Of a DNA stretch of 64,000 nt, positions 28,901-40,900 are shown in pieces (position 1 is the stretch's first letter; each line of letters starts with the position of its first letter). Under the pieces are notes generated by a model. That model worked only from the letters and a program-made list of their open reading frames with translations. It had not been told where the DNA came from and did no database searches. Both the position numbers and the translations under genes were made by a program. Source of the DNA: Serilophus lunatus (Eukaryota > Chordata > Aves > Passeriformes > Eurylaimidae); NCBI GenBank assembly GCA_013399895.1, contig VXBA01003135.1, positions 1,629,553 through 1,693,552 on the forward strand, in the 5' to 3' direction.

Positions 28901-31900
28901 AAGGAAAAGGTAAAAAAAAGTCCCTTTCACAAGCAGGGAGCTGGATGCTTTTAGGTCATTACATTATATCCAGCGAAGCAAAAAACCAACCATGCCCAAA
29001 ACGACAGCTATTCCAGCTCCACCTTTTAAACAACCTGTGGGCTGGGAAGTGAAAGCCAGAGCTCAGAAATCAAATAATGCTGGAACATAATGCAATTTCT
29101 AGGGCTTTATACCACCTAATCAGCCATGCCAGGATCCCTTAACACCAGCATCTAGTCAACAGGGGAGGCCTGAAAAAAATTCCAAGCAGAAGCTATGTAT
29201 TTGTTCCAGGTTTTTGCTAAACATTGAAACCTCTTTATTCCTCACTTGTACCTTCTTCTCATTCAGCTGCTCAGCTGCTGCTCCCTGGCACTCTCCCCTT
29301 TACAGTGATCTCACTGCTAAGAAGAGGCAGCTCTCAAACACAATCCATTAATTATAAAACAAGCCTGGAGGCACTGAGGAAAGGCATGTGTCTCTGTATC
29401 ATACAGCATGAGTAAGGGCTCAAAACAGGGCTACTGTGAGCCAGAGAAGGCTTCTGAAAGTCTGGGTTGGCCAAGGCCATGGTGAGGGCTGTCTCTCCTG
29501 GCTGGCCAAGCACAAGCCACTGATCACTCTGCTGCTGCTGCTGACTCTGGAGCAGAGCTGGACTCCAAGGACTGAGCTGCAGGGAGCTACAGGGCTCAGC
29601 ATCCTGCTCCTGCAGCTGTGGGGATGTGGTCCTGTCCTGGGCAGGAGCAGAGCACTCAGAGAGCAGCTCCTGACACCCAGGTCAGGCCCTGGTTGTCCTT
29701 CCTTACAGCTTAGGGGACAGGGCTCAACTGCAGGGTCTACAAAAATCAGAGCAGATAGCCAGCTCACTCATGACAGAAGACAAGACACACACAGGGCTCA
29801 CAGCTGGGTTCCTATTTGTCATGCAAAGTGCTCTCCTGCACGCCCTTACACTCTGGGTATTGGAACCAAAAATCCCTGGAAAATTTCCCAAAGCAAACAA
29901 CTGGACTTGTTTTCCACTGGGCTGGAAAACTTCACACTTGTCAGTGTCATATTCTACATGTTTATGTTTGTTGTTTCAAATTAAAATATCCCAATAAAAT
30001 CAGGAACTGAATGTTTTGCTCAAGACTACTGGAATGTGAGCCTACTGCAATTCTCTCACCCATCCAAAGCACTTGAGAACAGTCCTTACCCTCAGTGCAA
30101 ACACCACGTTGAAGAGAATCATAGTGGGCATCTCTCTCTTTGGTGAGGGATCGGTTTTGGATACCTGAAAAACATTTTTTAAAAAATTCCATAGGCTGGT
30201 GTCAGTTGGAACCAGTAACATAGGGCAAGTAATAAAAAAGAAAAAAAGAAAAGCCTTAGTTAAACAACAAGTTTGCTGAGAAAAGCAAGCAAACAAATCA
30301 AATTATATTATCAAATATGACTTGTAAAAAATAAAACTATGATTTTAAGTGTCACAGTTACTCTACAACACTGCCTCAGCTGAGCTGCTGGGAAGACTTA
30401 AAGCATTTTGGTCACAAGCATGGAAAGGAGTGTCAGTTAAAGACAGCACTCCAGCTTGGTGTCTTTGCTATTGCACTTTAGCATCATGAGGGACCTTAGG
30501 TTTGAATTCCTTAGCACAATTGTCACATATATATATACTGGGATTCTTTCCTTTCCTAAAATCCCCACTCAAACTGCAACCTGTTTCAAGCTGTTGCTTT
30601 TATCAGAAAAAAAATATGTGATAGAACAGCAGTGCTAAAATAAAAGGTTTGATTTTCCCTTCCTGCAGGATTTCAAACACATTCTCCAGCTCCTCTGTTC
30701 TCCCTTCAGCAGAGAGCTCCAAACCTAAAGCAGGTCCAGACTTTCTGGTGAGGAGGAACAGTGGAATTTGCACACCCAGACCAACAACTCTGAATCGAGC
30801 AAGTGTCACCACAAGATGGAGCACAAAATGCAGAGGACACTCCTTGGAGCTCCCTGCTGAACCCAACCCCAAGTGCAAACAGCTGGAACCTGCCAGGACA
30901 AACACCCAACCAGCACCTGAGATGGGCCAAATGCAGAGCAGCACCTGCTCTTTCCACAGGCCCCAAGCATCAGCAACACACTGCTCAGTGGTGAACTCCA
31001 AAACCTGACTGCTTTCACTCTGAAGGCTCCAAAATTAGAAAAACTCAAAGACGTGATACGTATTTTTGGGTTTTTTCCTAAAGTGAAAATATTGCTCTAT
31101 CAACAAGGCAGTGATGAGAGGGTGGTAAAGCCAGTTTACTGTGTTTATTTGCTCTGGATTTACAGGCTCCAGGATTTCTTGTGAATTTCAGTAAAGCCCC
31201 AAAAGCATTTCCAAGTGTAAGGACTGATTCTTTTCCTTCCTTAAAAATCAAAGAAGCCACCACTAAGATCAGTCTGGGTGCAGGCTAAATTTCATACCAC
31301 CTCCTGTCCACAAAAAAAAAAAAATAGAAGACTACACTGGAAAAGAAAATGCTGAAGGAATTTGAAGAATTCAAAACACTGCTACTTAAAAGGCAGTCTG
31401 GCAAACAGGATTAAATATCTGTGTTCCTGTAAGAAGTGACTCTCCTCTAAGTAAGAATTTTTGCTGAGCTGTCCCATGGATTAATTTGCTGCAGAATGAA
31501 CTCTAAGGCAACTCAAAGCAGAGGCTGCCAAATTACTCTGGTTGCTGCCTGTGCTCCATGGGAAAGCAGCTCCATCCAGCTTCCTTCTAACTGCAGGAGG
31601 GTCCCAGATTTAGGCTGAGATGAACTAGGAGAGATGGTTGTCGCTTCTAGAAAGTCCTGGACTCTAGAAAGTTCTGGGGGTCTTATCACCTCCTGGGGTG
31701 ATAAGACACACCCAAAAACAAGATCCTACAAAAAGTAACAAAAAAGTGTTTACAGCACTTTATAACTTTGCTTATTTACTCAGATGCCATTTTATTTAGA
31801 CAAATTGAAAAAAATGACATTTCATGCAATTAAGATTCAACTGACCAGAAAGTGGAGAGAGTGTATAATATCATGTGGTGAAAAAATGCAAATACAAGTT

Positions 31901-34900
31901 TTTAACCTCATTTATACCACTTTTAGGAAGCTGTGCCTGTCAAACGAGATTAGTAGAATAAAAGAAATTTATCTGAGAGAGAACAGGCCACTGCTGTCAG
32001 GGCCTTGACCAGCCCATGGCCTGGGAGCCCCATTTAAGCTCAGTCCAGGGCCTGGAGGTGTGCCTGTCTCCTGGATGGCCCCTTGGGTAAGGACAGCACC
32101 CCCCTGTCCTCCAGCCCTGTCTCTGGGCCTGGCTGGGCCTGGTTCATCAGTTGCTGTGTCTGGGGCTGCTGATGGACTGACACAATTTTGACACACTTGA
32201 ATTCTTTATTCCAAACAAGTTTAACCTTTTTAGGTCTCAGTCTTGATGATCCTCTGTCACATTTCCTGTAGACTCAACAACTGAGTTTCAAAGTGGAACA
32301 CTTACATCTTTTGAAGCTTGAGGCCAGCTCCTTGCTGGGATTAAAACAGTCTGGTCCTCTAAATATCAAGCAGCAGTTACCAACAATCTGTTTCCACCTA
32401 ATTATAGCTAGAAAGCATGATAGAATTGGCAAGCTGACTTTTTTTCCTGAAAAAAGGAATGACTTAGCAAATTTGATGAAAAATGAGACCAAAGCAGTTC
32501 AGTGACAGAGACCAGTGTTGGATTCAGAAATTACCAAAGCCTGGTTCATTCTTACAGTTGATCAAGAAGAAAGAACAGGACAGGGAATATCTGGCTCAGA
32601 GAATCACATCAATTCTTTCCTAGATTTAAGAAGGACCTTTTCCATAGCCTAGGTGACAAACTGCTTTCATTCCAAGCAGCTAAAACACAGACCACAGAGC
32701 AAAGTCTCAATGCAAAGAGCAGCCTGACGTGGTGCATAAGAAAATCTTTGTTCTACCTCCTACATATTCCACCTGAGACTTGTGGATCATCTTGAGCCCC
32801 AGGAAGAGTTAAAAGCCAAACGAGGCTGACGCAGCTTTTAACATTTGGGAAGATTGTGAGTGGTGTTTCTTTAACTGCCATATTAATTAGAGGTGCTAAA
32901 AAGATAACGTTCAGGAACTAAAACAGTGAGGCACAGCTTTTTGAGCTAGAGTGTTTAATATGACTTCTCTTTACCCACACTACTCTACCCCAGTAACCAG
33001 AAGAGGGTTTCTGCAATCACTGACACAGCCCCCTCAGTTTACCACTCATTTATCTGGAAGTAAGAGACAGCTTAGAGCATCAGGAAGCAAAAACAGGATC
33101 AAAAGCCAACAGGCACATTCTGAATTCCAAGTTTGGGGAGAAGGCAGGTCCCCAGAGGGGAGCTCCTACTGTACCTGCCCCAGGGCGTGCTGCAGCAACG
33201 TGGGATGGCCAACAAAGCGAACATTATCAATCTTCAGTTCAAACTTCTTGCCACACATATCTGACTTGGTAGCCAAAATTGTTGCCAGGATGACATCTGA
33301 AAACCTTGAAGAGCAGAAACAGAAGATATTACAATATTCAAAATGGATACCCCCAGAATACTCCTCCAAATACTGATGTGTTTTAACTTGGAAATTTATA
33401 AGGTGTTGTAAATTGTGACTAAATTGCTGTGCCTGGAGTACCACCAATTACATAAAATTAAGGATCCCTAAATTACATCTCTCAGATCACCACAATTATG
33501 AAACAGGAAGCATTCACAACAAAGACTGAAGGGTCATGCTTATTTAATTACATGCTCAGCAAAATACATTGGAAAGATTAGATGCAGTTTGCTTAAATAT
33601 AAAAACAGCTGGAGTTAGCCATTGCCTGGATTTAGCTGCAGGTTAATGAACTTACTAAGCAACTACATATTGACACAGCCTGTCACTCAAGCACAACAGA
33701 GATCTTTAAGCCACCTGATATGGCAAAGGGGAAGGCAAGAAAGAGCTGATTCAATTACAAGAAACATACAGCCAACACTTGTCCTTCCCAAAGCTCTTCA
33801 CTGAGGCTCCAAGTTCCTCACTTAACAGTCTCAGCCTGTGGTCAGCAGACCTAGCCTGGCCTCACCTGGGCTTTCTCATCTGATAAACCCAAAGCCACGA
33901 CAGGTGACAGGTGTTACTGCATTGCTGTGGATCAGTGGTGGGAAGAAGGCAGCTGTGAGACAGGGGGGGCAAGTATCTAGAAGAAGCCTGCCCTGGAAAA
34001 CACAGCTACTGCTTGCTGTAAATGGGTAAGAATCCTCTGCAACTGCTCTTCCTGACAGCCTCTCAACATTGGTATGGTCTCTACAAACACTTGTTTCCTC
34101 AGGGGGTCCCCTAAGGCAGTGAAGCTCAAATTCACAGAGAAGAGGGCCTCAGCTACAGGTGTAAATTTGGTGCTCTGGAACAGGAACAGTGTAAGGCTTG
34201 TTATTAACAAGTTCTTTCTTCATCTGATCTCCCAGAGGCCCCCATTTAACCAAATGAATTTCAAACCAGTTTCCAATGAGAGTCGGTTTTTAAGAATGAA
34301 CATGTTTATTTAATTTTCTTTATTCACATTCCAAGATGTGTGCCCCTGTCAGACCATCCCCCTCCAGCAGGCAGGTATCCCAGATAACACAGTATCACTC
34401 AGAGGGGTGGGCAGGCATGGGTGTGTGCTGGGCTCACCTTATCTCCTGGCCACAAGTGAGCCCTCAAGGTCCAGAGAAAGAATTAGTGTGCCATATTCCT
34501 GGTTCCCTCTGAGTTACAGAGCACTACTGAAAATAAAGTAAATGCACAGAGCCAGGTCTTTTGTGGGACCCAGGGGGAATTCTTTTTATTAGAGCTACAA
34601 GTACTGAAGATGAAGGACCACACACAGGCTTTACAAACTGTCAAAGTCCCTGGTGTTTGTACAAACAGTCCACCCTGACCACAGCTTGCCTTTGGTTTAT
34701 GGAAGGAGCAGCTGTGTACAGACTTCCAAATCCCTGATTGCTGTGCCCCAAACCCCAGGCTAAGGGCAATCAGAGACATGGGGAGACCACAGAGAGACTA
34801 CTGGGGCCACTGAGCCCAAGCTCCTTAGCCACTGCACAGAGCAAAGTGGCCTCAAACAGGACCTGGACCAAGAGTTCCTGGAGATCACATTCAAAACAGG

Positions 34901-37900
34901 AAAAGAAGTCACCACGACAGCAATGAGCTTTTTCTCCCCTTGTTGGCCTGTTCAGTTGTTCCTTAACAGGCTCACCATGGAGCCAGGAAGACAGGAATAA
35001 CATGGATCCAGAACAAGCATATGTTTAGGGGGTGAAGGAAGAAGGAGGGCAAACTAGAAAACGTCAGCTTGCTGGTAAGAAATGAGTTACCCTTCCCTCC
35101 CCCAGCCTTGGCAAAGGATACCTTGGGAGCTGAAAAACTGATCGTTATGATGATTTTTACAAGGAATTACATACACCAGCACATCTTTTAACAGAAGAAC
35201 GTGGTGCTGAAGGGAAGAGCTCAGCAGCTCCCCAGGAGAGCTCCTGACACCCACAGCCCTCTCTGCCCTACCCTGTATGTGGCTCTGTGGGGAGGAGATT
35301 AAAAGGCTGATTTTGGAAAAGTCCTCAGTATCTCTTCACTAGCAGAGCCTTCTCTGCCTGATGGAGTCCTGTGACAGATAACCCTGAGACAGGTGCTACC
35401 TGATGGGTACAGACACCTGGAATCACCCAAGAGTCACCTGGACTCCAGCTCCATTTTCCTCCTCTGACAGCCTGGATTTGCTGGTTTGGCTCTTCCCCTC
35501 CTCAATGCTCTACTTAGTTTATACATTTCTTGGGCCTCCACAGGGAGATTGAGAGACAGCAGATACATTATTCCCATCGTTTCAATTCCATCATCTCTTC
35601 TTAGAAATAATGTTCTAAATATTTTCCAATCTCTGCGGTGTATTAATATGACCTAAAAACACTGAGCTCAAGAGTTTGTTAGAAGCAGATTAGGCTTTGC
35701 AATTGGGCAGTAACAGTCCCTTCTCCTTTTATGAGATTAGTCTGAGCATTGTGAATTCCAGAGGGAAGCAAGCCTCTCCTGTACTAAGAAATTCAGCAGG
35801 CAGAAAGTAAATACAAATAAACAAAAGCTTGGATTTGCCAAAAATATCCTACCACTCCTATCAGGAGCTCAACATAGCAACAACACATGGAAAAGGGGGG
35901 AGGGGAGGTAGGAAACCTCAAACACAAGTTAATATTTTCCCCCCAGGAACAGAGGGTAACTTTTTATGTGCCACAGGAATTCAAAGCAAGGTTTCTACGA
36001 AGGATTCTTCTTTGAAGTAGTTTGGAACAGGATAGGAGTATCCAGGTGAGGTTTACATTCAGCAGGGACTAGAGATGCAGCTTCTATTTCTGGGGCCCTG
36101 AGTAGTTAAGCACTTTTCCCTCCCCATTTAGCTTAGTGGGGCACCAAGAACAAGCAAAGCAGCTCAGCTGCTCACACCCAGGTCTCTGAAGAGCACTCCA
36201 TCATTACTCTGGGATTAGAGAGTCTACTCACTGCTCTGTACTTTAAAGACGTTGCTCATGGGAAAGCAACTTGTTTTAGGGCTCCTTGTTGGAATAACTA
36301 CAATGCCAGGGCTGTATTTCTCACTGCTTTTCCCAATTCACAGAAGGGACAGTGCCACACCTGTTCTGGATTCCTTACAAGAAGCACAGAAATGTTAGTA
36401 GGACCTTTGTAATTATCCTGGCACAAACCTTTAGCAATACATTTCCTACAGACACTGTGATTTAGCACATAATTATCTCATCATTCGGTGTAAAACAGAA
36501 ACAAAGCACAATTAAAAGGATGGTGAGAAAAGAAAGCCATTCTAGACAAAGGTGATTGTTTAGAACGTTTGGTCTTACCCCGAAACCAATTGCTCATCAG
36601 TTAGAGGACATTGGTCTCTGAAATGGGAACATGGCCATAAACACAAAACAAAACACAACAAAAGAAAATAAACGAGGCAAGTACACAAAATACAAAAGAA
36701 AAAGAGATAATGTTAAAACTAGGATGAACTATTAAGTGTTAAATTCCTGTAAAGAAAATGTAACTGTTGAGAAGAGTCAAAAGTTAATGGAAGGTGAATT
36801 CCAGGGATATATTGCAGGCTTAGATTGACAACACAGAGAAAACAGGCTAAAGCAGTTAAGTCCTGGCAGTTAACACTGGCTGCTGCAATGTGTTTTTTCC
36901 ATGACACACTACATTTATGGAGCTGGATTTCCACCACCCTTTTTAATTCATGCTTACCTGAAGAGAAACAGAAGAGGCTGCAGTCTGATTTAGAGCAGAT
37001 TCTAAACTTCAGTTTCTTTTCTAGGCTATCCCTCTCATTTTCACCAAGGAACATCCCACACAGCTCCAAACATCCCACAGCTCTTCCCAGTTGGTTCTGG
37101 TGACTTAGGAAATGAGGATGTCCTGTTGACAGTTGCAGGATTGTGTGGAGGGCCTGGCACACAGAACCACTGCTGCTCCCCAGGGATCCTCACAGCAGGT
37201 TCAGGCCTGGCCACACTCACAGCATGCACAGGAAGCCATTCCCTCTCTCTGTCTGCCCCAGGCAACAAATACCACTTTAGAAAGAAAGTTTTCAAGGCAA
37301 GAATCCAAAAACCTTCCTTACAGCAGGTGCACAGAGCAGGGCTCTGTAAGTAGCTGTGCTCGCTGTTACATCAGAAACAACTGTCTCCATTTTAACACTC
37401 AAATGCTTTTTTTCCTCTCCCCTCAATTGAAAAGATACAAAAGGACTTGTTTCCTGAAACAAATTTTCTAAATACACTGAAAAATTAATCTGATAAAAGC
37501 TTTATACCATCCACATTAGTAAAGGGAGACAAAATGAAAAACTCTTAACATTTATTTAATATAAAAACCAGCAGATTTCTGCTGGTTGTGTTGAAAAGGG
37601 AGCTTAAAAGAACCCAAACGACAAGCTGCACAAAGGGAGTGGTATTACAGGAAGGGTGTTTCAAGGGATGGGTGGATGAATGGAAAAGCACAGGCTTACA
37701 GAAAGGAAGCCTTTCAGAACAAACACAAGGAAGAACACTGGAGTCCAGTGAAAGAGAGACAGAGGAGACAGAAATGTTATCACAGGAGAACTACTGTTTG
37801 TCAGAAAGGGACAGTCAAATCCTTGTTTGTTACTAACTTGGGGTTTTTCTAACAGAAGCATTGGCCAATTAATGACATCAGTGCTGCCAAATTTGCTAAA

Positions 37901-40900
37901 CCTCCTCCAGTTAGTCAGTTATGCTACTAAAAATGCAGAGTCTGGTGTAACATATGTTACTATACGTGCCTCCTCATTAGGGTTTTTGCTTGCTGACTAT
38001 ACCACCTTCAGAAAAGCTACAAAAAACATTTCAAACCAATTCAACAAAGCATTACCTTATGGCTTCAAAAGGAGTAATTGCCTCACGTTTATTCCTGGTA
38101 AAACATCTGAAACTGAAGGGTGTTTTTAGAAAGAGCAAATGATGAAAGGCTGAGAGGAAGCCAACAAAGAGAGGCACTTGACAGCAAATTTGTTTTGACA
38201 GAGACAGTCTTCTGAATACCTTTTTGTTGCATGGCCACCATCAATACACCTCAATCACTTGTGGTGCTCAACTTGCTTTTAACAGGAAGTAAAATCTATG
38301 TTCTGAAGGCCCAAACACACAGCTGCCTTGAGCAGAAATTAATACAAGCAAACACACACCAGTAACCTGGAGGGAGGATTACCATGAACAGGCTGCCATT
38401 GTTTATAAAAAAATCAAAAGCATAACAATGATCAGGAAATTGAGACTGGAGGCTTAAAGAAATCCAATTATGTATACAAATATGCTATATGGGAACAGAG
38501 TTAAGGCACCTAAACTGATTGAATTTAGTCCATTCTGAGGCCATAAAGAAATAGATACACCTCAACTGCTCCAGGAAAGGTCACTTCAGAAGTAACTGAT
38601 CTTCCAATAGCTCAGGAAAAAGCAGTAGTAAATGCCTAGGATACAATTAGTGCTAGATTGCTAATAAATTAAAAACAGCCATCCAGAATGAACACAATCC
38701 TCTTAACAAGTATTGCAGCAACAAGATAAATCTGAAACAATCTTTGCTACTGAACATGAAAATATGGGAAAGACCCAACCCTACAACATTATCACACTTG
38801 CCATACAGCAGCAGCTCAGGCTCCCAGCCTGCCCACTGCACAGCCCAGCAGAGCCACTGGAACAGCCACGTGTGCCACTGCCAGGCAGGGACTTACAGGA
38901 ATCTGTTCCCAACTCCTCCTTGAAGAAGCCATAACACAAATAACACAATAAAATAACACAAAACCACTTCCCAAGTTACTTTAATCATGGTCAACTCCAG
39001 TCAGAAAATCAGCATCACCAGAAAACAGACTGGACGTGGTGCTGATTAAAATCTCTCCCTGGGCCACTGCACTGAGGGTTTGAGGAGGAGAACTGCTGCA
39101 GCACTGCACTGGGGGAGAAGGAACTGCCACTGGGGGAATGGCTCTCACAAAAACACTCCTGGTCTCTCCAGCCTCATCCTCACTGGAAACATGCAAAACA
39201 CATTTCAAACTGCAGCAAAACTCCACAGCTTTGGTGAGGAAATTGGAAAACATTGGTGTGCTGGTTTTACAGCACAGGATAGTAAAATTCCTTTCCTTTC
39301 CTAGTTTACAAATCATGTGCATCTCACTCTCTCCAAGGGATCTGCACCTTTCTGCCTCCACTCTCCCCTTGGAATCCCTTCTACTCCAAGGCACCAAATT
39401 CTGTTACTCCTACAATGATCTGAACAATCTGTGGCATAGTTTTGAAGATGCCTTTTTGTTTTCTGCTGGAAGAAGCATCCATGTACTTCAAACCTGCATA
39501 TTTTTTCCACTTGTATCAGTCATGGAAGGCAGTAACTTTGCCAACAAACCTCCTCTTGTCTAATATAAATTAACAACACTCAGGGAATAAAGAGCATCAG
39601 CGTTTTCTTCTCCTAGCAGGTACCACTGAAGAAGTGCTACATCAGTTGTGTGGGATGCAGCAATCTTACAATGCTGATCGCACTGAGGCTGGGAAAAAGC
39701 TTTTCAATAAACAAACTGGAAACAAACACAATTTTAAAAGAGACTCTGAATTTTGGGAAGCAGATGCCCAGCCATGGAGGCAGCACAAGCTGTGTACTGC
39801 ACCCCAATATCCAGCCTCTAGCAGGACCAACACTTTCAGAGCAACAGAAATGCTGCTTCTCTTCTGTTTCCCCTCCATCTGCATGTCAGATCCAAACAGA
39901 CTCTTTTAAATATTAGAAATATAGTAGCAAGTACCTGACCAGGAGATGAAGCACAAACTCCCAAGCCCAGTGCAATGCAGACCACTCCAGTGAAATAATC
40001 CAAACATTTGTTCAGTGCAGGTCACAGGCCAGCACATTCAATCTACTTCAAACCAGCTTCAGGAAAATACCAGCAGCTTTCTCATCTGATCATCATTTGA
40101 AACCGTAAAAGCTTTCCCCACATCACTGCAGTGACCACATACTGTATCACACTACCTCAGCCACACTTTTAGTGCTTGTCCTCTGCCCTTTGGGCAGGTG
40201 AGACCACGAGAATCAGCATCAAGCAGAAGTTGGTATCATTCCAACACATCCTAATCTATCTTGGGAAATACTAGAGCCATGGGTTTGAACAGCAACCAAC
40301 AAAACCCCTGAGGTAACCAACAACATGTGCACTGAGCTTTCCTGCCACCCCCAGCCCAGTCTGAACTGCCATTCACCAGTTCCCAATGTACAGACCCACA
40401 GCTTGCTCCCACTGAAGGTGTCCCCTGTCCATACTGCACTCACTGCACGCACACACACAAAGGTTTCAAAGGCATCAGAGGAGGCAGGAGATACAAATTA
40501 CCTCAATCCAAAGGTGTTTTCATAAAACCCCACTCCTGGAAAACCAAATGAATTGATGATGTTTACTGTCACAAGTGATTTTCATTTCAGCTAAACCATT
40601 CTCAGTCATAAAAGAATTTTGTGAGGTTGGGATTTAAATTTCTTTTTTTGCAGGCAAGTGACAAGTACTCCTTTGGTACTCTTAAATGAAAGAAGAGCAT
40701 CAGCTACCCCCTTTCATTAACCCTGGAGATTAAAACACTTACCACAAAAAAGATCTGAGCTATGGGCCAGGAGACAAAAAACCCCTTTTCTCTCACAGAT
40801 TTATCCAACAGGGATAAATTTAGAACTATGCAGCAGATTTCAAATGTTCTACAAAAACTAATTAGAGGGTCCATCCACACAGATACACACCCTGAACACC

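Noticed and set aside
29420..29984. Frames of 115 and 182 codons on opposite strands in NPRL3 intron 4
   Set aside because: CTG-rich composition opens both strands; nothing resembles a protein family.
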